A DNA stretch of 64,000 nucleotides from Vibrio superstes (GTDB taxonomy: Bacteria; Pseudomonadota; Gammaproteobacteria; Enterobacterales; Vibrionaceae): assembly GCF_003569005.1 (NCBI RefSeq), contig NZ_BCUR01000001.1:687893-751892 (forward strand), in the 5' to 3' direction. Shown here in pieces: positions 43,814-52,940 of the stretch (position 1 is the stretch's first letter; the number at the start of each line of letters is the position of its first letter). The translations under genes and the position numbers were made by a program. The notes beneath the pieces were generated by a model, which was given only the letters and a program-made list of their open reading frames with translations, was not told where the DNA came from and made no database searches.

Positions 43814-44116
43814 ATGGCCTATGCATCGAAACGATTTCTTCTTCTGAACCAAACTCAGCAAGAGGAAGCAAAAAAGCGCCAATCATTCATTGAAAAGTAC
43901 CTCTCAGATACGGATCCTGGGCTGTTCTTGGAGCAAGCGAGCTGGGATGAATTCTGTCATGTTCACTGCGATTCGATGCAGATAGAAAAGCCAGAGCGAG
44001 AGGAGTTTGCTCGATGGTGTTTTGAACTCAAGATGTGGCAAGGAGACCTGTTTGTCCTTGCGCCTAAACCACCAACGAATCAAGAATACCCGTCAATGAG
44101 ACGTATACAGCCATGA
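43814..44116 (+). CDS. Hypothetical 100-residue protein
   Basis: An acidic-to-neutral protein, predicted mainly helical (NQTQQEEAKKRQSFIEKYLSDTDPGLFLEQASWDEFCHVH), with no signal peptide. I do not recognise it. No clear ribosome site precedes the ATG, but composition and codon use look coding. It follows the element insertion, so its promoter may be new. Confidence 0.5.
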   Translation: MAYASKRFLLLNQTQQEEAKKRQSFIEKYLSDTDPGLFLEQASWDEFCHVHCDSMQIEKPEREEFARWCFELKMWQGDLFVLAPKPPTNQEYPSMRRIQP

Positions 44117-44195
44117 ATTTAGGTCACTACTTAAGGGCAGATTACGCCTCGGTTAAGGCGATTTGGAGCAGCTTAATTGTTGCTGAACACAGTCG

Positions 44196-44399
44196 ATGAG
44201 GAACGAAGAGATTAAGCTCCAAAGCTATGAGGTCATGTCTTTTACTTCAGTATTCCACCCACTAATTTGGGATATTGCTTTGATGTTCTTCTTTGTGTGC
44301 GCGTCAGGGTTTGCCATTGATACCCTGACTAGGCCCAGAGAGCACGGCGATCTTGATATAAAGGACAGCACTACAGGTCGAAATAAAGACAATCAATGA
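44196..44399 (+). CDS. Hypothetical single-helix membrane protein
   Basis: 67 residues with one hydrophobic helix (about 23-42, DIALMFFFVCASGFAIDTL) and a hydrophilic tail. An ATG at 44235 (MSFTSVF) is an alternative start. There is no recognised family and only a weak start signal, so it may not be real. Confidence 0.4.
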   Translation: MRNEEIKLQSYEVMSFTSVFHPLIWDIALMFFFVCASGFAIDTLTRPREHGDLDIKDSTTGRNKDNQ

Positions 44400-44417
44400 G
44401 AATATTAAGCTAACTGT

Positions 44418-44448
44418 AATAAAAAACGCTCGAGGAATTCGAGCGCTT
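44418..44448 (-). terminator. Terminator of the small membrane protein gene
   Basis: On the minus strand, CGCTCGA and TCGAGCG pair across a five-base loop and run into six Ts, 26 bases after the stop codon. Confidence 0.8.
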
Positions 44449-44471
44449 TAATGTTGAGTTACACAGGCAAA

Positions 44472-44678
44472 TTAGTTAAGCACTTCTGATTCTGGGAAAT
44501 ACTCAAGCCAAATAAGTTTCAAAGGTTTGCCATTAATCATAATATGGAATGCTATATTACCAATCCAGCATAAATTTATTATTAATAACAGGAACAGTAA
44601 TATAAACACTGTTCCTGTTATTAGTAAATTGACATAAAATATCGACACCGCATCAAACCAAAACTCAGAAACCCACAT
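44472..44678 (-). CDS. Small two-helix membrane protein
   Basis: 68 residues from MWVSEFWFDAVSIFY (GGTGG before the ATG), with two hydrophobic segments (about 14-37 and 42-55) and a C-terminal GKPLKLIWLEYFPESEVLN. The frame extends 11 codons upstream. The terminator downstream supports a real gene. The family is unknown to me. Confidence 0.65.
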   Translation of the reverse strand: MWVSEFWFDAVSIFYVNLLITGTVFILLFLLLIINLCWIGNIAFHIMINGKPLKLIWLEYFPESEVLN

Positions 44679-44873
44679 TAAACCACCATAAAAATAAATT
44701 AAAAACAACAACTTAAGTTAGACCAAACCAAGTAAACCCTTGATTATGACTTGTTTAAACAATAGGGAATAAAGTTACTTTCCATTTTTAGATATTATAT
44801 GAAACTGATTTTACGATTATTATTCACTGCATAGAAAAGAACATCACTTTATTAATTTCTGGATGGATAAATC

Positions 44874-45431
44874 ATGAAAAAAATACTTATTGCTACTGCT
44901 ATCGCAGCAACCATGGCTTCTTCTTTTGCTTCTGCACAAACTCCTGTCATGTTTTCAACTATCGACATGAACGCTCCACAAGACAACTCAGTACAAGGGG
45001 TAAGACTCTCCGTATTGCACGGTAAAACCTCGGAAGTGAAGGGCGTGGATATATCACTATTGGGTATGTCTGAAACTGATCGCACTACCGGCTTAAACCT
45101 CAATCTTTGGTTTGGTGCCAACAAGGTGAATCAGGAAATGAAAGGCCTATCTTGGGGTTGGTTTAACTGGAACGCTGGTAAAGCAACAGGTGTTAACCTA
45201 GGTGTCGCCAACATTACTCACAACGTGGAAGGCTTGAACTGGTCACTGGTTAACTATTCTGACGGGCAAACCATGGCAGATGTGGGCCTCGTCAGTCTAT
45301 CTAACAAATCGAACATACAACTGGGTGTGTTTAATAAAACAAAGAACATCGATGGTGTTCAGATTGGCCTGATCAACTGTGCTGACAACGGTTTCTTAAA
45401 GTGCTTCCCAATCGTAAACTTCGCTAAATAA
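44874..45431 (+). CDS. VC2662-like periplasmic or outer-membrane repeat protein
   Basis: 185 residues. The signal peptide is MKKILIATAIAATMASSFASA. Seven or so short beta repeats follow (VQGVRLSVLHG, VKGVDISLLG, TTGLNLNLWFG, MKGLSWGWFN, ATGVNLGVAN, VEGLNWSLVN, IDGVQIGLIN), each about 21 residues with a conserved G-V/L-x-hydrophobic core, of the LA_2272-like surface-repeat kind. It ends with two cysteines that could form a disulfide (NCADNGFLKC). I recognise it as similar to V. cholerae VC2662. The function is unknown. Confidence 0.75.
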   Translation: MKKILIATAIAATMASSFASAQTPVMFSTIDMNAPQDNSVQGVRLSVLHGKTSEVKGVDISLLGMSETDRTTGLNLNLWFGANKVNQEMKGLSWGWFNWNAGKATGVNLGVANITHNVEGLNWSLVNYSDGQTMADVGLVSLSNKSNIQLGVFNKTKNIDGVQIGLINCADNGFLKCFPIVNFAK

Positions 45432-45454
45432 TCACGTAAGCGTCTATTTTGAGG

Positions 45455-45480
45455 TGAGAGGATCTCCTAGTGTCCTCTCA
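45455..45480 (+). terminator. Hairpin downstream of the VC2662-like gene
   Basis: TGAGAGGA and TCCTCTCA are perfect arms around ten bases, with no T-tract directly after. It may be a weak terminator or an mRNA-stabilising hairpin. Confidence 0.35.
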
Positions 45481-45661
45481 TCTCTTACCTCATTTAGGAA
45501 AAAGGTTTCTTATAGCTCTCCATATCGCCACACCTTGAAATATCCCACTATTATCTAAAAAATTTCTTAGCTTTTATCCGCTTTTTTCTTTGTAAAAGAA
45601 ACATTTATCTACAACACTTACCTTGCCGTCAATGGAAGCACACGACCACAAGGAAGTTAAC

Positions 45662-45946
45662 ATGAAGATATTAACGATACCTGCCCTACTATTTGGTTTG
45701 AGTCTATCTTGCAACGCATTAGCCACCAATGCGTTAGATTCTCTAAGTATCGAATCCATAAAGCAGAATATGAGCGCCGAACAAATTCAAATGACACTCG
45801 ATGAATGGAAAGAACAACAACTTTCGATGGTTGAACAGAAGGTTGAAGCAATGTCTGACAGCGCCCCATATATAGAAAGAAAGAAATACGTAATGTTGCG
45901 AATTGAGCAAGAGTACGACAATCTCAATAAAGCATTAAGCCAATAA
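45662..45946 (+). CDS. Hypothetical secreted helical protein
   Basis: 94 residues. The signal peptide (MKILTIPALLFGLSLSCNALA) is followed by a short helical mature part (SAEQIQMTLDEWKEQQLSMVEQKVEAM). GGAAG lies six bases before the ATG at 45662. The family is not recognised; it is probably periplasmic. Confidence 0.6.
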   Translation: MKILTIPALLFGLSLSCNALATNALDSLSIESIKQNMSAEQIQMTLDEWKEQQLSMVEQKVEAMSDSAPYIERKKYVMLRIEQEYDNLNKALSQ

Positions 45947-45979
45947 AAGAAACCCACCACACCCTAGGGTGTGGTGGGT
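45945..45979. terminator. 28-bp perfect palindrome, terminator for the malM-type gene
   Basis: The 14-base arm ACCCACCACACCCT is followed directly by its complement AGGGTGTGGTGGGT. On the minus strand TTTCTTTTATT follows, a poor but usable U-tract for transcripts coming from the malM-type gene. The plus-strand side has no T-run. Confidence 0.65.
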
Positions 45980-46011
45980 CCATTCACTTTATACAATATC
46001 AATTCAGTCAG

Positions 46012-46812
46012 CTAGCTTTGATTGCTTGAATTTTTTAGTGCCTTAGAAAATGCCTCATCAGCCCCTTCTATACCGTAAAATTTTGCCTCATCTCTTACTC
46101 TAAGCGCTTCTTCAATGTTTCCTTCATTCACAAACTTATTAATCTGTTCGAAGTAGTAATCTTCAGATTTAGCATTTTCTTCGCGTCTTTGCTTAGACTC
46201 CTCACTGTCGAGCGAGATCGATTCAAGGGTTATAGTGATCTCACCATACTCAGAGTGCCTTACCTTGATATCGTCTATATCCAACACTTCATCTCTCATC
46301 TCTGCTTTTAAGCGAGCAGGATGAATAGCTCGACTAAAAGAGTTCAAGTCTTCATCTGTAGTAAAGATCACCATGTGCGAGTAATCTCTGTGCTCAATAC
46401 TGTTGATCTCAAACTCATAAACAAGAGCATCGCCTTGGTAGGTTTCTGGCCTCTGATATTCAAACTCATCAAAGTCTACCGATGCTACGGGTTGCCACTC
46501 ATCGTTCAAGAACATGATATTGGGTGCAAAAACACCCATGTTGATCTCGCTGCTAATCAATACGGTTATGCCCGTTTTGTTTTTCGGAAGATCGACACCG
46601 ATAACAGGGCTATCAATAGAATCAGTGGTGAGCCTCTGTGTGCTAGATGTAATATCAAATTCATACTTAGCCATTTTGTCTAATTCAGTAAATGTCAGAT
46701 CGGAATAATTTGAATAAGAGGCAGAGTTTTCTTGATCAAGAACATCAATAGATTGACACCCTAAGATCGATACCCCAAAAGAGAACGCGATTACTTTAAA
46801 TATTTTTTTCAT
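46012..46812 (-). CDS. MalM-family periplasmic lipoprotein
   Basis: 266 residues. The signal peptide is MKKIFKVIAFSFGVSILGC (lipobox SILGC). The mature region has TVLISSEINMGVFAPNIMFLNDEW near 85 and MVIFTTDEDLNSFSRAIHPARLKAEM near 145, the MalM pattern seen next to lamB in mal operons. ATG at 46812 is used (GGTG before it). Here it is last in a LamB-linked, non-maltose cluster, 174 bases after the porin. MalM itself has no proven enzyme activity; it may support porin-dependent uptake. Confidence 0.8.
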   Translation of the reverse strand: MKKIFKVIAFSFGVSILGCQSIDVLDQENSASYSNYSDLTFTELDKMAKYEFDITSSTQRLTTDSIDSPVIGVDLPKNKTGITVLISSEINMGVFAPNIMFLNDEWQPVASVDFDEFEYQRPETYQGDALVYEFEINSIEHRDYSHMVIFTTDEDLNSFSRAIHPARLKAEMRDEVLDIDDIKVRHSEYGEITITLESISLDSEESKQRREENAKSEDYYFEQINKFVNEGNIEEALRVRDEAKFYGIEGADEAFSKALKNSSNQS

Positions 46813-46986
46813 GAGGCACACCGTTTATATAAACACTAAAAGTCCATAACACTTTCATGCCATGGACTTAATATTAAACACTAATAAAAAATACAGTCAT
46901 TTTAGAATATCTTCATAGATTAAATATAATCATCATTGAATACTAGATCATGAGTATATTAATTATAAAAATATGACTCAGCTCAA

Positions 46987-48231
46987 TTACCACCAAGCTT
47001 CAAATTGAACACCAAAGGTCCAAGAATCAATGTCTTTTGATGCAATCGCTACGTGTTTACCAAAGCTTTGTTCTTCCCAGTTAGTTTCTGCTTCCGCATA
47101 GGTTGCGTAAAAACGAATATGTGGGACGGTACCGAAGTGAACTTTTTGAGATAAGGTCGCTTTCCAAGAGGTGTTGCTATCGTCAAATCGGTCGCTGTTT
47201 ACTAACTGATAACCCAGTTCTACTTCTGTCTGCAAGTACTTGTTCCAGCTGTACTTTGGTCGAATACCGGCCGCAAACCAATCCTTACCATCGTCAGAAG
47301 AGTTGTCCATACTGATGTTTTCATAGGCTAAAGAGTATTGGCAACTCCACGCATCGTTGATGGTACAAAAACCATGGTTCATAACACGATAACTTGTCCC
47401 TGGAGTGGTTAAGTTCAGCAACTCACCCTCACCATCGTGCCAACCACCCACACCGATACCACCATTCATCTGCACGGTGAAGATGTTATAGGTACCAGCA
47501 AAACTAGCTTTATGGTTCACCGTAAACATATAGCCGTCTCGGTCGTAATTACCGGCTCCAACATGCTTCTTAATGTCTGTATCATCAATAATGTAGGCGT
47601 AGTTAGCACCCAGTGTTAGGTTACCCCCTAACACATCGATTCCGTGCACTCTAAACTCAGGCATAAGTACTGCAGAACGGCGCGTACTATCAGGATTATT
47701 TACATCGTCATAAGCCACGTTGTTATAAACGGTAGCAAAATCCATAAGAACGCTGCCTGCTTCAATATCTCTAAGACCAAAACCACGGCCACTGTTATCC
47801 CAATACTTAAAGTCCAGCATGTCATCAGCGATGTTTCGCGTATAGCGTTGACCTGCCCAGATACTGGTTTTGTCGCTACCCAGAATGCCGTACATCTGTC
47901 CCCAAGCCTGCATTATGGTAAAGGAGTTAGAGCGTGTTTCTGGGTTATGCCAGGTCCCCATCATGAAGCCAATCTCAGCACGCTCCGGACCATTTTCGTA
48001 CATGTCGTGACGGATTCCCAACTCCGCCCAGTCATCTTCATTACCCAAACGGTATTTGTTTGGAGCACCTTCCGCTCTAATATAGTCAGGATGGCCATTG
48101 CCTTTTTGACCATCTGGAGAGACATGCATACCAGCACGAGCATATCCAAAGAAATCTGTTGAAGCTTGAGCTCCGAAAGAACAACAAACAGCGAGAGCAA
48201 TTAGAGACTTATTAAGGTAATTATTTTTCAT
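46987..48231 (-). CDS. LamB-family carbohydrate porin
   Basis: 414 residues. The signal peptide ends near AQA (residue 23), and the mature chain starts STDFFGYARAGMHVSPDGQ, as in maltoporins. It has alternating aromatic and polar beta strands and the final WTFGVQFEAWW with the C-terminal aromatic needed for outer-membrane assembly. It lacks other mal genes nearby. It follows the GH3 gene by 117 bases in the same direction, so it should import the oligosaccharides used by the cluster instead of maltodextrin (inference). Confidence 0.88.
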   Translation of the reverse strand: MKNNYLNKSLIALAVCCSFGAQASTDFFGYARAGMHVSPDGQKGNGHPDYIRAEGAPNKYRLGNEDDWAELGIRHDMYENGPERAEIGFMMGTWHNPETRSNSFTIMQAWGQMYGILGSDKTSIWAGQRYTRNIADDMLDFKYWDNSGRGFGLRDIEAGSVLMDFATVYNNVAYDDVNNPDSTRRSAVLMPEFRVHGIDVLGGNLTLGANYAYIIDDTDIKKHVGAGNYDRDGYMFTVNHKASFAGTYNIFTVQMNGGIGVGGWHDGEGELLNLTTPGTSYRVMNHGFCTINDAWSCQYSLAYENISMDNSSDDGKDWFAAGIRPKYSWNKYLQTEVELGYQLVNSDRFDDSNTSWKATLSQKVHFGTVPHIRFYATYAEAETNWEEQSFGKHVAIASKDIDSWTFGVQFEAWW

Positions 48232-48348
48232 TATTAATCCACTATGTTTAGGTACAGAGATCCCTTAACCTTGAATAGAATCCAAGGTTTTGGTATTAAG
48301 TTTTTATTATTGTGTTTTTAGATGTTTATTTATATTTAAGTGCTTTTA

Positions 48349-50892
48349 TTATTTATCCCACCTTATATTTGCTATAACCGCTTCAAATTCACCGTTTGTG
48401 GAAATAATAAATAATTTATCAACTATTGTTATTCCATTAACATTGAATTTATTAGCCGGTATTTTTATTTCTATAAATTCATTGGTATTAACCAATTGGT
48501 TATTAATGTCGACTTGGCCATAGAGCTCGGAATTACCATATTGCACTGAAATCAGAACAGGTTCAGTCGGCAAACGGCTTACTTTAATTTCAAAGTTTAA
48601 AGTACCCTTATCAAAGAACTGAGAGATAGGCTCTACAGCACCATTGGTTGCTTCAACATAGACACCAGCAGATCGACCTTGAAAGCTGATAGCCATGGCA
48701 TCTTGTTGTTGCTGATAGTTGTAGGGACGTGTAGCCAACCAATCAAATTGCACTGGGTTATTGCGGGAGATTTCAAAGCCATTATCTTCTCCTAGCAAAG
48801 ATGTCTTCAATTGGAAGTCACCAATCGTCGAGCGTACCCCATAGATGTGCATGCTTTGTTGCTGATTAACCGTATCACTGGCCAACGCATCAAGCGTAAG
48901 ATCATCAAGATTGTTTTCCTGGACGCAATCGGTGTAGTTCAGTCCATAGCCGTAGGCAAATAATGGTTTATGTTCACCCTCTGGATCTTGTTCGTTAGTC
49001 GGTACCACATAGTTGGGAATATGCGGTGCTAACCTGCTAACCCGAGCGCTGTTTCTATGATTTGGCCAACTGAAAGAGAGTTTTCCCTGAAAATCATGGT
49101 TCACTTCCCCCTCTTCATTGCGCAGCAATACATCGACAAGACCCATTCCTTCGCTACCAGGAAGAAACGCAGCAACAAAGGCATCTGATTGAGAAATCTC
49201 TCGGTTCAGATATAAAGGCCTACCGCTATAAAACACCGAGATAACCTTCACACCCGCCTGATGGAGCTTTTCAATTAACTGGCAATCTGCGCGATACTTA
49301 CGCTTCAAGGTAGCGAATTCTAATGATTGCCATTCCTTAATGTCACCCATCATCTCAGCATATGGGTCTTCACCAAAGGCAACGATAGCCACATCATGCT
49401 TTGCCAGATCACCATCGAGGTTAGGGTCGAATTCGACCATTTCTGGACCTAATTCTGTTTCAAGAGCCATACGAAGAGTTGTAGCTCCAGGAAAATCAGA
49501 TAGCTGATTCTCATCCCCCTGCCAAGTAAGGTTCCAGCCCCCTGATTGCTTGTTTAGATCGTCTGCAGCACTACCCGTTAGCAATACCTTTTGGCTACGC
49601 TTAAGGGGTAATAGTTGTTGTTTATTCTTTAACAACACTAACGACTTTCTTACCGCTTCACGTGCAACTTCTCTGTGCTCTTGCGCACCAAGTAAAGCCT
49701 GCTTTCCAGCTAGCAAACGCTTACTTGGTTGAGACTTGTTCCACAAGCCAGCACGCATCTTGACCCGAAGGATACGCATGACCGCGTCATCAATGCGAGA
49801 CATTGGAATAGTGCCATTATTCACATCACGTACTGTTTGATGATATAGCGCCATCCAGTGCTCCGATTCTGGCACCATCAACACGTCGTTGCCCGCATTG
49901 ATCGCATAGGTTGCATTAGTGTCAGTGCATTTGCTGACTTCAGAGTGACCATGCCAGTCAGTAACAACTAAGCCATCAAAGCCCATCTTGCTTTTCAGTA
50001 CATCAGTTAGTAAATACTTACTACCATGGATCTTGTAGTTGTATTGTTCACCAACTTCAGGAGCGTGGTCATAGTTCGTTGGGTTATCCCATGTATTGAA
50101 CGATGACATCACCACCTGTGCGCCCGCTTCTAGACCACTGAAGTAGCCCATCGCGTGGATATTACGCAGTAGGTCTTCGCTGTAGTCATTAATGCCACGA
50201 TCCACTCCACACTGCGTGCCTCCATCACCTACCCAATGCTTTACATTAGAGATAACTTTGCTGTCACTCTTTAGTTCTTCTGCATTGCCCTGCAACCCCT
50301 TCACCATGCGCCCTGCATAAGCGAATGTGATCTCAGGATCCTCTGAATACCCCTCGTACACCCTACCCCAACGAAGATCACGTGGTGTGGCAACGGTGGG
50401 AGCAAAAGTCCAATCCAACCCAGTTGCTGCAACCTCGATGGCCGTGATCTCGCCAATTCTCTCAATCAAATCAGGGTCTCTGGTACAACCAAGACCTATG
50501 TTGTGAGGAAACACTGTCGCACTAAACGCGTTGTTGTGACCATGCACTGCATCCGTCGCCCACATGAACGGAATACGAAACGGGCGGTCAGCAAACGCAT
50601 CTTCTACAGCAAACCAAAACTCATCCGCCTTCGCTGCCCACTCTTGAGCCGACGAGTATTTATTCTCGTTCGGCCAAGCGCCGCCGCCGTTAAGTATCGA
50701 ACCCAGCTTGTACTCTTTCGCTTGTGCTGGAGTAACGCCACGTAGGTTTGGCTGAACCATCTGCCCTATCTTTTCCTCAAGAGTCATCTGCGACACTATG
50801 TCCGCAATAATGGCTTCCATATCAAGATCTTGAGCAATGGCCGAATCAATCTTCGGCCAATCCGAGAAGTAAGGTGTCTTCAAAGTATTCAT
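48349..50892 (-). CDS. GH3-family beta-glucosidase/exo-beta-glucanase
   Basis: 847 residues with no signal peptide, so cytoplasmic. The GH3 N-domain (about 20-360) has FMWATDAVHGHNN and RVYEGYSEDPEI. The nucleophile Asp lies in GFDGLVVTDWHGH near 290. The GH3 C-domain (about 400-600) has KSLVLLKNKQQLLPL and FLPGSEGMGLVDVLL with the likely acid/base Glu. A C-terminal beta-sandwich of about 200 residues resembles the ExoP-type extension of exo-1,3/1,4-beta-glucosidases. MNTLKTPYFSDWP at 50892 is the true start; the longer frame overlaps the ATPase gene. It follows the transporter by 20 bases and would release terminal glucose or xylose from imported oligosaccharides. Confidence 0.9.
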   Translation of the reverse strand: MNTLKTPYFSDWPKIDSAIAQDLDMEAIIADIVSQMTLEEKIGQMVQPNLRGVTPAQAKEYKLGSILNGGGAWPNENKYSSAQEWAAKADEFWFAVEDAFADRPFRIPFMWATDAVHGHNNAFSATVFPHNIGLGCTRDPDLIERIGEITAIEVAATGLDWTFAPTVATPRDLRWGRVYEGYSEDPEITFAYAGRMVKGLQGNAEELKSDSKVISNVKHWVGDGGTQCGVDRGINDYSEDLLRNIHAMGYFSGLEAGAQVVMSSFNTWDNPTNYDHAPEVGEQYNYKIHGSKYLLTDVLKSKMGFDGLVVTDWHGHSEVSKCTDTNATYAINAGNDVLMVPESEHWMALYHQTVRDVNNGTIPMSRIDDAVMRILRVKMRAGLWNKSQPSKRLLAGKQALLGAQEHREVAREAVRKSLVLLKNKQQLLPLKRSQKVLLTGSAADDLNKQSGGWNLTWQGDENQLSDFPGATTLRMALETELGPEMVEFDPNLDGDLAKHDVAIVAFGEDPYAEMMGDIKEWQSLEFATLKRKYRADCQLIEKLHQAGVKVISVFYSGRPLYLNREISQSDAFVAAFLPGSEGMGLVDVLLRNEEGEVNHDFQGKLSFSWPNHRNSARVSRLAPHIPNYVVPTNEQDPEGEHKPLFAYGYGLNYTDCVQENNLDDLTLDALASDTVNQQQSMHIYGVRSTIGDFQLKTSLLGEDNGFEISRNNPVQFDWLATRPYNYQQQQDAMAISFQGRSAGVYVEATNGAVEPISQFFDKGTLNFEIKVSRLPTEPVLISVQYGNSELYGQVDINNQLVNTNEFIEIKIPANKFNVNGITIVDKLFIISTNGEFEAVIANIRWDK

Positions 50893-50912
50893 TAACTGCT
50901 TATCTGCCTTAA

Positions 50913-51938
50913 CTACACAAATAGGTGACAACGAGTGAAGTGGTTTGGCGCCACCTCTACTGCTTCGGGTAGGTATTCTGTACAAGCCGCCTTGGCTTGA
51001 GGGCAGCGAGCTGCGTACGGGCACCCTTTCTTCTCTGGAGACCACATAGGGGTTTCCATCGAACGATGAGTCGGTAGCTTCTCATGAATACTGCGACTTG
51101 GATCTGGCACCGCAGCTAGCAACAGCTGTGTATATGGGTGCTGTGGATTCTGGGTGATATCTTCTGTCGAGCCCCATTCCACCATATGGCCGCAGTAAAG
51201 CACGACCGTATCTTCCGCAAAATAACGTGCCGTAGCGATATCATGAGTGATGTACATAAAGGCTTTGCCCATCTCATGCTTCATCTTATTCATTAGGTTG
51301 AGTACACCAATACGAATAGAGACATCCAGCATAGACGTAGGCTCATCAGCCAATATCACCTTTGCACCAATGGCGAGAGTTTTCGCCAAGAACACGCGTT
51401 GGCGTTGGCCGCCCGATAGCTGATGCGGAAACTTGTCCAACACCTCTTTTGCTGGCGTTAAGCCAACCTGCTCAAGGATAGAGACAAGGCGCTCCTCCAT
51501 CTCCTCTCCAGGTTGCAGATCATGATAGATCTTAAGAGGTCGAGTTAAGTGATAACGGATGGTATGCAATGGATTCAAAGAGCTGAACGGGTCTTGGAAT
51601 ACCATCTGCACATCACGACGATAAGCGTCTAATTGTTCGCGATCGGTAATGTCATCAATATTAGTGCCACGGAAGTAGATCCCACCTTCGGTTGCGTCAT
51701 GGATCTTGGTGGCAATCTTGGCACTGGTGCTCTTGCCACAGCCAGACTCTCCAACCACTGCCAGACAGCGGCCTTCACGCAATTTAAAATCCAATCCATT
51801 CAAGGCACGAAGGTATTGTTTAGGTCCAAAGAAAGAACCACCTTTTTTGCGAAAATCTATGGTCAGATTCTTAGCTTCTAGAACGACAGGATGAGCCTCA
51901 TCCAACGACTTGTTCACTTCTGGGTTGATAGCGTTCAT
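50913..51938 (-). CDS. Oligopeptide-type ABC transporter ATPase (OppF position)
   Basis: 341 residues. Walker A is VVGESGCGKSTSAK near 60, Q-loop FQDPFSSLNPL near 115, signature LSGGQRQRVFLA near 168, Walker B KVILADEPTSMLD near 190, and the switch His is in THDIATARY. The C-terminal oligopeptide/dipeptide domain has the cysteine cluster CPYAARCPQAKAAC. It is the second of the two ATPases and starts directly after the stop of the first. Confidence 0.94.
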   Translation of the reverse strand: MNAINPEVNKSLDEAHPVVLEAKNLTIDFRKKGGSFFGPKQYLRALNGLDFKLREGRCLAVVGESGCGKSTSAKIATKIHDATEGGIYFRGTNIDDITDREQLDAYRRDVQMVFQDPFSSLNPLHTIRYHLTRPLKIYHDLQPGEEMEERLVSILEQVGLTPAKEVLDKFPHQLSGGQRQRVFLAKTLAIGAKVILADEPTSMLDVSIRIGVLNLMNKMKHEMGKAFMYITHDIATARYFAEDTVVLYCGHMVEWGSTEDITQNPQHPYTQLLLAAVPDPSRSIHEKLPTHRSMETPMWSPEKKGCPYAARCPQAKAACTEYLPEAVEVAPNHFTRCHLFV

Positions 51939-52940
51939 TTATACCGCCTCCTGTACAATCTCAATCTTCTCACCATCGATAGGCAAAGGGTGATGGCATG
52001 AAACCCATCGATTCTCTCCGGCACCAAGCAGTTTTGGTGGCGTAGTCTTGCAGGCTTCAGTGGCCTTGAAACAACGAGGGCTGAAGCGACAACCTGCAGG
52101 AACATTCTTGAGATCCAATGGTGTACCAGGAATGCCCTTCATCTCTTGCAATTCACCGTGCAAGGTTGGGAAAGAATCCCCCAAACCAAATGCATAAGGA
52201 TGCTTTGGTTTACTCAGGATTTCCTTAGATGGTGCAAGCTCTACAAGCTGCCCTGAATACATGATGCCAATGCGGTCACACAGTTCTACCATCAAGCTCA
52301 AGTCGTGCGTGATGAATAAGATAGAGAAGCCGAATTCTTCTTTAAGCTGATACACCTTTTGTAGGATTTCTCGCTGTACAACCACATCCAAAGCAGTGGT
52401 AGGCTCATCCATGATCAGAAGCTTAGGCTTAAGAGCCAATGCCATAGCGATAACAACACGCTGGCGCATGCCACCCGAGAACTGATGCGGGTAATCAAAC
52501 AAACGCTCTGTAGGGATATCAACAATGCGCAATAGCTCTTTGGCTTTCTCTATGGATTCCTCACGACTATTGACCAGACCGTGGGCATCAAAGATGTCAA
52601 AGAACTGATATTCAATGGTTTTAACTGGATTCAGACAGTTCATCGCGCTTTGAAATACCATTGAGGTATCTTTCCAGCGGAAATCTCGCAGTTGCTCTTC
52701 ATCCATTTCCAGCACATCTTTGCCATTAAACAGAATTTGACCCTCAGAGATCATCGCTGGCGGGCGATGCAAACGCATAAGCGAATACGCAATGGTCGAT
52801 TTACCACAGCCCGACTCGCCCGCTAAGCCTAAGATCTCACCCTCACCGATATCAAAGCTGACGTCGTTGACCGCGCGTACACGGCCATCAAAGGTGATGT
52901 AATCAACAGACAGATTTTTAACTTCAATTAGCTTTTTCAT
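51939..52940 (-). CDS. Oligopeptide-type ABC transporter ATPase (OppD position)
   Basis: 333 residues. Walker A is LAGESGCGKSTIAYSL near 40, signature FSGGMRQRVVIAMAL near 155, Walker B LLIMDEPTTALD near 178, and the C-terminal CRFSPRCFKATEAC iron-sulfur-like cysteines are present. It pairs with the following ATPase. TAATG links its start to the preceding permease stop. Confidence 0.94.
   Translation of the reverse strand: MKKLIEVKNLSVDYITFDGRVRAVNDVSFDIGEGEILGLAGESGCGKSTIAYSLMRLHRPPAMISEGQILFNGKDVLEMDEEQLRDFRWKDTSMVFQSAMNCLNPVKTIEYQFFDIFDAHGLVNSREESIEKAKELLRIVDIPTERLFDYPHQFSGGMRQRVVIAMALALKPKLLIMDEPTTALDVVVQREILQKVYQLKEEFGFSILFITHDLSLMVELCDRIGIMYSGQLVELAPSKEILSKPKHPYAFGLGDSFPTLHGELQEMKGIPGTPLDLKNVPAGCRFSPRCFKATEACKTTPPKLLGAGENRWVSCHHPLPIDGEKIEIVQEAV

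Noticed and set aside
50893..51045. N-terminal extension of the GH3 gene
   Set aside because: It would overlap the upstream ATPase gene, has low-complexity Arg/Ser content, and MNTLKTPYFSDWP is the usual family start.
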